Positions 59,085-64,000 of a DNA stretch of 64,000 bases are shown here, piece after piece. The position numbers were made by a program, and so were the translations under genes. Origin of the DNA: Limonium bicolor (lineage: Eukaryota > Streptophyta > Magnoliopsida > Caryophyllales > Plumbaginaceae); assembly GCA_023374045.1 (NCBI GenBank), contig CM041776.1, positions 279,371,999 to 279,435,998 on the forward strand, written 5' to 3'. Below the pieces are notes generated by a model. The model was not told the DNA's origin. It worked only from the letters and a program-made list of their open reading frames with translations, and ran no database searches. Numbering within the stretch: the stretch's first letter is position 1; each line of letters opens with the position of its first letter.

Positions 59085-62000
59085 TGAAATACCCCAAACC
59101 TTGGTAAGTGGTGTAAATGTTAAACTATGGTATTTAAAGGCTAAAAAGTGCCTTAGAAACATAAATGAAACATTTAAACCATGGTAAAACACAATAAAAC
59201 ACTAAGACACGGTTTGAGCAAAAACATGCTCTAAGGTTGGAGTGAACTTGGTTAGGACCCAAAGAGCCTACCAAGACTTGATAACATTTAATTATGACTT
59301 TATAAGGCTAATTAAGTCCTTAGGAAACTTTGGTAGACAATGAAACCAAACAAAACACAAATAAATACCTTAAGGTCAATAAGAGCAAAAATGTGCTCTA
59401 AGCTTGGGATAAATGTGTATAAGACCTAATGGTCATACCTATACTTTATAAATATGTTAATGAACATATTAAATCAATTACCAAAGAAAACCAAGCTTGG
59501 AAACAAGTTAAAACACAAAATGTGCTTTAAGAAGTCTTAAAGCACGTTTTTGAAAAATTGTCTTGTAAATGAGTTTTGAATGGCTAAATGTCCATCATTA
59601 CTCTTTAATTAACATGTGTACTATATAGTATCACATTTGGGTGGCTATATCAATGGGAAATCAAAAATTTCACTTCTATGTGCCTTGTTATTGGTGAATA
59701 GTGATTTTTATAACTAGTTTGTAACATATAATGTTATAAGTGATTAAGTTGGTCAACAAAGACCAAAGCACCCTTCTAACTATTTGGGGCCGGTTTCCTT
59801 AGTGACTCACCATACCTACACAAACAAATGAGTTAACTAAATGATAAAGCAAAAGTTACTATACACTTTAGTACAAATATCTTCTAAAAGCAAAAGCAAA
59901 CCTCATTCTCTCATTTGCCTTCTCATTTCACACGGTCCCATTCTCCTTCTCCCTCTCTCTTCTTGTTCTCTCTCGGTAATGCTACTACTACCATGGAAGT
60001 TCCAACTTTGAACCCATGTAAAATCTTGCTCACTTGTTCAAATCAAAAACAAACACCACCATTCTCTTAGTTAAGCCAAGCTCTACAATCTTGTCTCTTC
60101 AAAACTTCAAAACCTCCATTTCGGTGCCAAGAGAAACCTCCATGGGAAGAGCTTGAGCTCATCTTTTCATGCCTTGACATTCTCCTTTGCTTCAAGGTAA
60201 GGAAACTCAAAGAAAAATGACATTTCCTTCATGTTTTGTCATGTCCGAAAATCACTCTTAATGGAGTCATTATATTGCCTTGTTCTAGCTTCATTCCAAG
60301 CTTTCATGGACTAGGAGGAGTCCTCTCTTGATATATATCAAGCTCTCTTTCCATTCCAAGGTAAAACAATCATGTTAATACCTTAAGATAATATATGTAA
60401 CTAGGGTTTACAATGAGATAAAGCTTAAAGCTTATATACTCATTTCAATGTTGGTATATTGCTTAGTTGTTGACAAGGAAGAAAATGCCCTACCGGTTTA
60501 CAAGGGAACAAGAAAGAAATTTGTGAGGAAAAGAGGTAAACAAGCTATCTCAATGTAGTTTAATGCCTTAGGAGAAATAAGCTTATAATGCTTGTTAAAA
60601 CTACCTAAAGAGCAAATGGTAAATGAGCTAGTAAAATGCTCTCAAGGAGTTTATTAAAGGAATATGAATTGTTGGGTGTATTTGCAGGTCAAAGGCATTA
60701 TATGTGGGAAATTCAGTGTTTAAGGTTTATGCATTTAAGGGCCTAAGAGCCATGCATTTAAGGGCCTAAGTGCCAAGCAATTTAAGTTATGCACTATATT
60801 GTGATGTAGTGCTTAATGTGTGAAGTTTGTGTATAAAGTGTGCTGATGGATTTTAGGTGTTCTTGAATGAATTAAGGTAAAAACCTAAGTGTTTGGATGT
60901 GGGTATATACTAGAGAAGCTATGGCCAAATTTGGGAAATGTGTAAGAAGTTCTAAGTGTTGTAAGTGAGTTTTGGTGAACTAGGAAGGATTAAAGGTGAA
61001 TGAATGTTTACTTGAGAAGAAAACATGTATTAAGGTGATTTAGAGTGATGCAAGGATTTAGGTGTTGTCTAGGAAGTTCTAGGAATTCAATGGGTGTTTT
61101 GTGAATGTATTAAAGTCTTGGAGAAGTTGTTTAAGGTTTAGGTAAGGTTTTGAGTAAGGAGTTTTAAGAAGTTGTGAAAAGGAGATTTAGTTAGTAAGAA
61201 AAGAAGTTGAGAGGTGATGATAAGGTGTAGAGGAAACACCTTGGTATTGTGGTCATTATAGGTGAAATGCCACCTAGAAATCATAAGGAGAAAACATTGT
61301 AAGTGTTAGGAATTTTGTGGAGATATAAGTAAAGGTTTAAGGAATTAGGAAACATAGTTTTGTGAGTGCTTAAGAATATCTTAAGGGTGTGTTTGAAGTG
61401 CCAAGTGATGTTAGAACACATTAAGAGGCCTTAGGAGAAGTTTGGTGAAGAATTGGCAAAGTTTGGGTAAGATTAGGAGGCGACCGACCCAGGGGCCGAC
61501 CCAGTTTTTGGGTCGGTCGAGCCTCTGTAAGATGTTGGGAAATGTTCGGTAATGGACCGACCCAGAAGGTTGGGTCGGACATGGGTCGGTCGGTCAAGTT
61601 ACAAAGGAGGGAAAATGTTCGCACATGGACCGACCCAGAATGGTGGGTCGGACGTGGGTCGGACGGGCATGATTATAAGGAAGTAAAAGGGGTCTGTGAT
61701 GGACCGACCCAGATGTGGGTCGGACGGTGGGTCGGTCGGACCAAAAACATGGTTTAAGGTTATGAAATGATATGAGATGATGGGGACTGGTAGGTAATGA
61801 TGTTATAAGGATGTTAAGGACATGTTAGGTGAGTTTTAATGACAATTAAGTGGGTTAAAAGTTGTATTAAAAGGGTGAGAGTAAAACAAGTTAAAAATGT
61901 TAAGTTATGTAACTAAGTTAACGGGGAAAAATTAAGCATTGACTTTAAATAATCAAGCAAACCCTGATGTTAATAAAAACACATGTGATGTTAACAGTTG

Positions 62001-63716
62001 TTCGAGAGTTGCTCGAGGAACATAAGTGGACGTGGTAAAGTGGACTCCGGTGACAGGTATGGTTTTCTTGCAACCTGTGTCCTACCGGATTACACCGGCT
62101 TGTATGCCAATGTGTTTTTCTGTATGTTTGCCACGTTATGAGATAAATCATGAAACGAGTTTACAGTCGTTATTGTTATTGCATGTTTACATGCCGATAC
62201 CGGTAACCTCGAATGCGCTTGAAGGGCTAGTTAACCTCTATTAGGTAAACGTAGGAGAACGGTATCCGGTAACAACGTTTCCGACTTAAGGAACGTTCTA
62301 ACCACGGCTATGCGTGAGTTGGTTATGATGTTTGTGCGTGATGTTTGTATGTGAAGGTATGACTCTCTCCTCCCTTGTGTGCTTAACTCGGTTATGATAC
62401 CGTATGGTGTGTGGTTGTGGTAGGCTCCATAATGGATCTCTAACTACTTATTTATAAGAGTCTATGGGCTAATGGGGGGTGAGGAGTCGGTAGTTTCCGG
62501 CCACGCGTGTGATGGATGGGAGTCGTTATCATATCCAGTTCGGCTCTCTTGGTGTATGTTTAGGTGGTATTCCAATTTGGTTTCAACCTTCCCTTAGCTT
62601 ATCCAAAGCTAGTTTACTGACTCACGTCGGGCCATAGGGGCATACTGTGTTGTTTGGTGTGCTTGGGATCACTATATCCGACACACCTTGGGTTTAAGTC
62701 AACCGTTCAAATAACAGGATGGTGATGAGGTAATTAACGAGCTTGGTATGAGTTTGGCAACAATCTCTATGCTCATGGTATGGACTAACTATGATGGAAG
62801 GTTCCTTGTGAGAACCGATTTTATGGTGTATGTAATGTTATAATGCTATGCAAATTCCCTTGCTATGCTTTGGTATATATATATATATATTGGATGTTTT
62901 AAAGGAATGCAATGTTGTCATGTGTACATCGAAGCAAGAAAGGTTTGTTATGTTTGGTGATGTATGGAATGAGTTATGTTGTAGGATATGGAATGTGTGG
63001 ATCATGGAAATGAATCCCAGGTTGTGACTAGAGGCATTTGAGGATAACCCGATTAATGGGTACATGCCGTTCGTTAAGGAAGTAGCTCCATTTTAGAGGA
63101 GAGCCACTCTAGGGTTTAAGGAATCATTGGATGGTTGGTTAAGTGTGGATGTTTTGGTTATAGGTTGCGCCCATTGAGGCGGAATATTATGGGTTGTATG
63201 GTTATGGCTTGTATGCATGATTTAAATATAATCAACTGCATGCTAAGACGACAATTAGTTGTGCGTGGCCCGGTAGCATGTGGGCTGCGGGATTACCATA
63301 CCAGCAAAGGTGCTGAGCCCCTTGGGGGCCACCCTTTCTCTCCTTTTCTATTTCAGGTACAAGGAGCTGGAAGCCGTTCGAGAGTAGGACGGGGCAGATG
63401 TTTATACATGGGTAGCCATTTAATTGGCGTGAGTATGATAGGCGTAGTAAGACCGAAATTGTTACCGGCAGTAGTTTGTAAATACTCGGTACAGTGGAAA
63501 TGTATGTATATAATAAATGTTGAAAATGGAATGAGGAATGTATCATGTAGTTGCTCGGGAATCTAGTCCATCAGACCGATACAAATGTACATGTATTAGC
63601 CTTGTTAGCCACGTGGGTGGTTAACGGCGTGTAACACCATTGGAATAAGTAATGTGATGAGTTGGGTTTCCGCTGCAGATTGTTATTATGTATTTGCTGT
63701 TGGATGGGGTGTTACA
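59085..63716 (+). mobile_element. Solo giant LTR nested in the W-box MITE
   Basis: The target duplication GATGT lies at 59080-59084 and 63717-63721. It starts TGAAATACCCC and ends GGGGTGTTACA, and at 4632 bp is the longest complete copy. It is closest to the minus-strand fragment at 3384-5118. It has no coding domain. It carries a minisatellite at 61482-61742 and a (TA)n run near 62874-62890. The 3' third resembles the other LTRs in the TTCCGCTGC...GGGGTGTTACA terminus. Confidence 0.93.
61482..61742 (+). repeat. Hairpin minisatellite, 4 units of about 70 bp
   Basis: Units read ACCGACCCA, a short loop, TGGGTCGGAC, a gap, then TGGGTCGGWC: the same one-forward, two-inverted plan as at 56345, with spacer text such as 'gggaaaatgttcg'. 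Confidence 0.85.
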
Positions 63717-63912
63717 GATGTTGACCAACAATTGGTGCCCGTTGACTGGCAGTCGACAATTGTTGACCATTGACTAGTGGCTTTTGATAGTGATTCATAT
63801 TCGTATCCCCTGTACAAACAAATAGCTAGGAAAATCTAAAGGAATTCTTTTCCATTTCCCTTCATTCCTTTTTCTCGATTCCATTATGTTCCCTTTGTTC
63901 AAAACAAACGCT

Positions 63913-64000
63913 CCCTTAAGAGAATGTAATGTTGGTCTTTGAATTTCGAATGAACTACTGAATAGGTAGCTTGATAGTGCAAATAGATAGTTTGAGTTCA
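63913..64000. other. Window end, unassigned
   Basis: 88 bases after the MITE with no recognised content. They could be the continuation of the copia element interrupted by the MITE, but no integrase phrase could be read. Confidence 0.2.

Larger units (their letters stand above)
58846..63912 (+). mobile_element. PIF/Harbinger-like W-box MITE, copy 2, split by a solo LTR
   Basis: 58846-59084 matches the left half of the MITE at 23407 ('ttgttttggggta', 'ggaatgagattc', 'gaccaatg'), and 63717-63912 matches its right half ('gttgaccattgac', 'cttttccatttc', 'aaaacaaacgctccc'), followed by TTA. The left terminal repeat is worn. The LTR lies between the halves, so the MITE insertion came first. Its left junction cuts the copia integrase region. 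Confidence 0.7.

Noticed and set aside
1..64000. tRNA or rRNA genes
   Set aside because: No cloverleaf-like A and B box pair or rRNA core sequence was recognised on either strand; the only tRNA-related sequence is the copia primer-binding site.

Overview
The window is nuclear DNA of a flowering plant, most likely a eudicot. The evidence is two intron-containing plant genes (a cytosolic thioredoxin h and a GH35 beta-galactosidase), a decayed piece of chloroplast DNA (ndhI-ndhA) and a dense, nested set of plant transposable elements. The species cannot be named from the sequence alone. The window is AT-rich and mostly repeats; only about 27.3-33.7 kb looks like ordinary gene space.

Layout. 1-5.1 kb: two long terminal repeats (LTRs) of one giant-LTR family, one nested in the other. 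5.1-10.5 kb: CACTA-type subterminal repeats on both sides of a plastid insertion and of a non-autonomous long-inverted-repeat transposon. 11.5-12.5 kb: a second copy of that transposon. 13.7-18.45 kb: a decayed Ty1/copia element (Ale/Retrofit-like). 19.8-22.1 kb: short tandem repeats and an LTR-like block. 23.4-25.8 kb: a PIF/Harbinger-like MITE rich in W-box motifs, then a third copy of the long-TIR element with another MITE inside it. 27.3-28.0 kb: thioredoxin h on the + strand. 28.7-33.7 kb: beta-galactosidase on the - strand, tail-to-tail with thioredoxin. 34.7-38.8 kb: a Mutator-like element with a 9-bp target duplication that carries about eight copies of a 278-bp satellite. 40.3-42.6 kb: a LINE-type insertion holding only an RRM-containing ORF1. 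43.1 kb: a footprint consisting only of a poly(A) tail. 43.3-52.1 kb: a LINE holding only ORF2 (endonuclease, RT, RNase H), split by a solo LTR. 52.4-58.8 kb: a Tork-like copia fragment split by a solo LTR. 58.8-63.9 kb: a second copy of the W-box MITE, split by a third solo LTR.

Three giant LTRs (45728-49760, 54033-58260, 59085-63716) have perfect 5-bp target duplications, and the sequences they interrupt rejoin cleanly. All members carry, at an equivalent position, a CpG-rich hairpin minisatellite built from three half-sites (two in one orientation, one inverted). Its core sequence differs between subfamilies while the architecture is kept. This is the most unusual signal in the window.

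The beta-galactosidase has 18 exons with intact splice sites and full-length conservation, but it lacks one base at each of six places. That means either a recent pseudogene or consensus errors in the assembly. All coordinates come from reading the sequence by eye; no alignment or database search was run.
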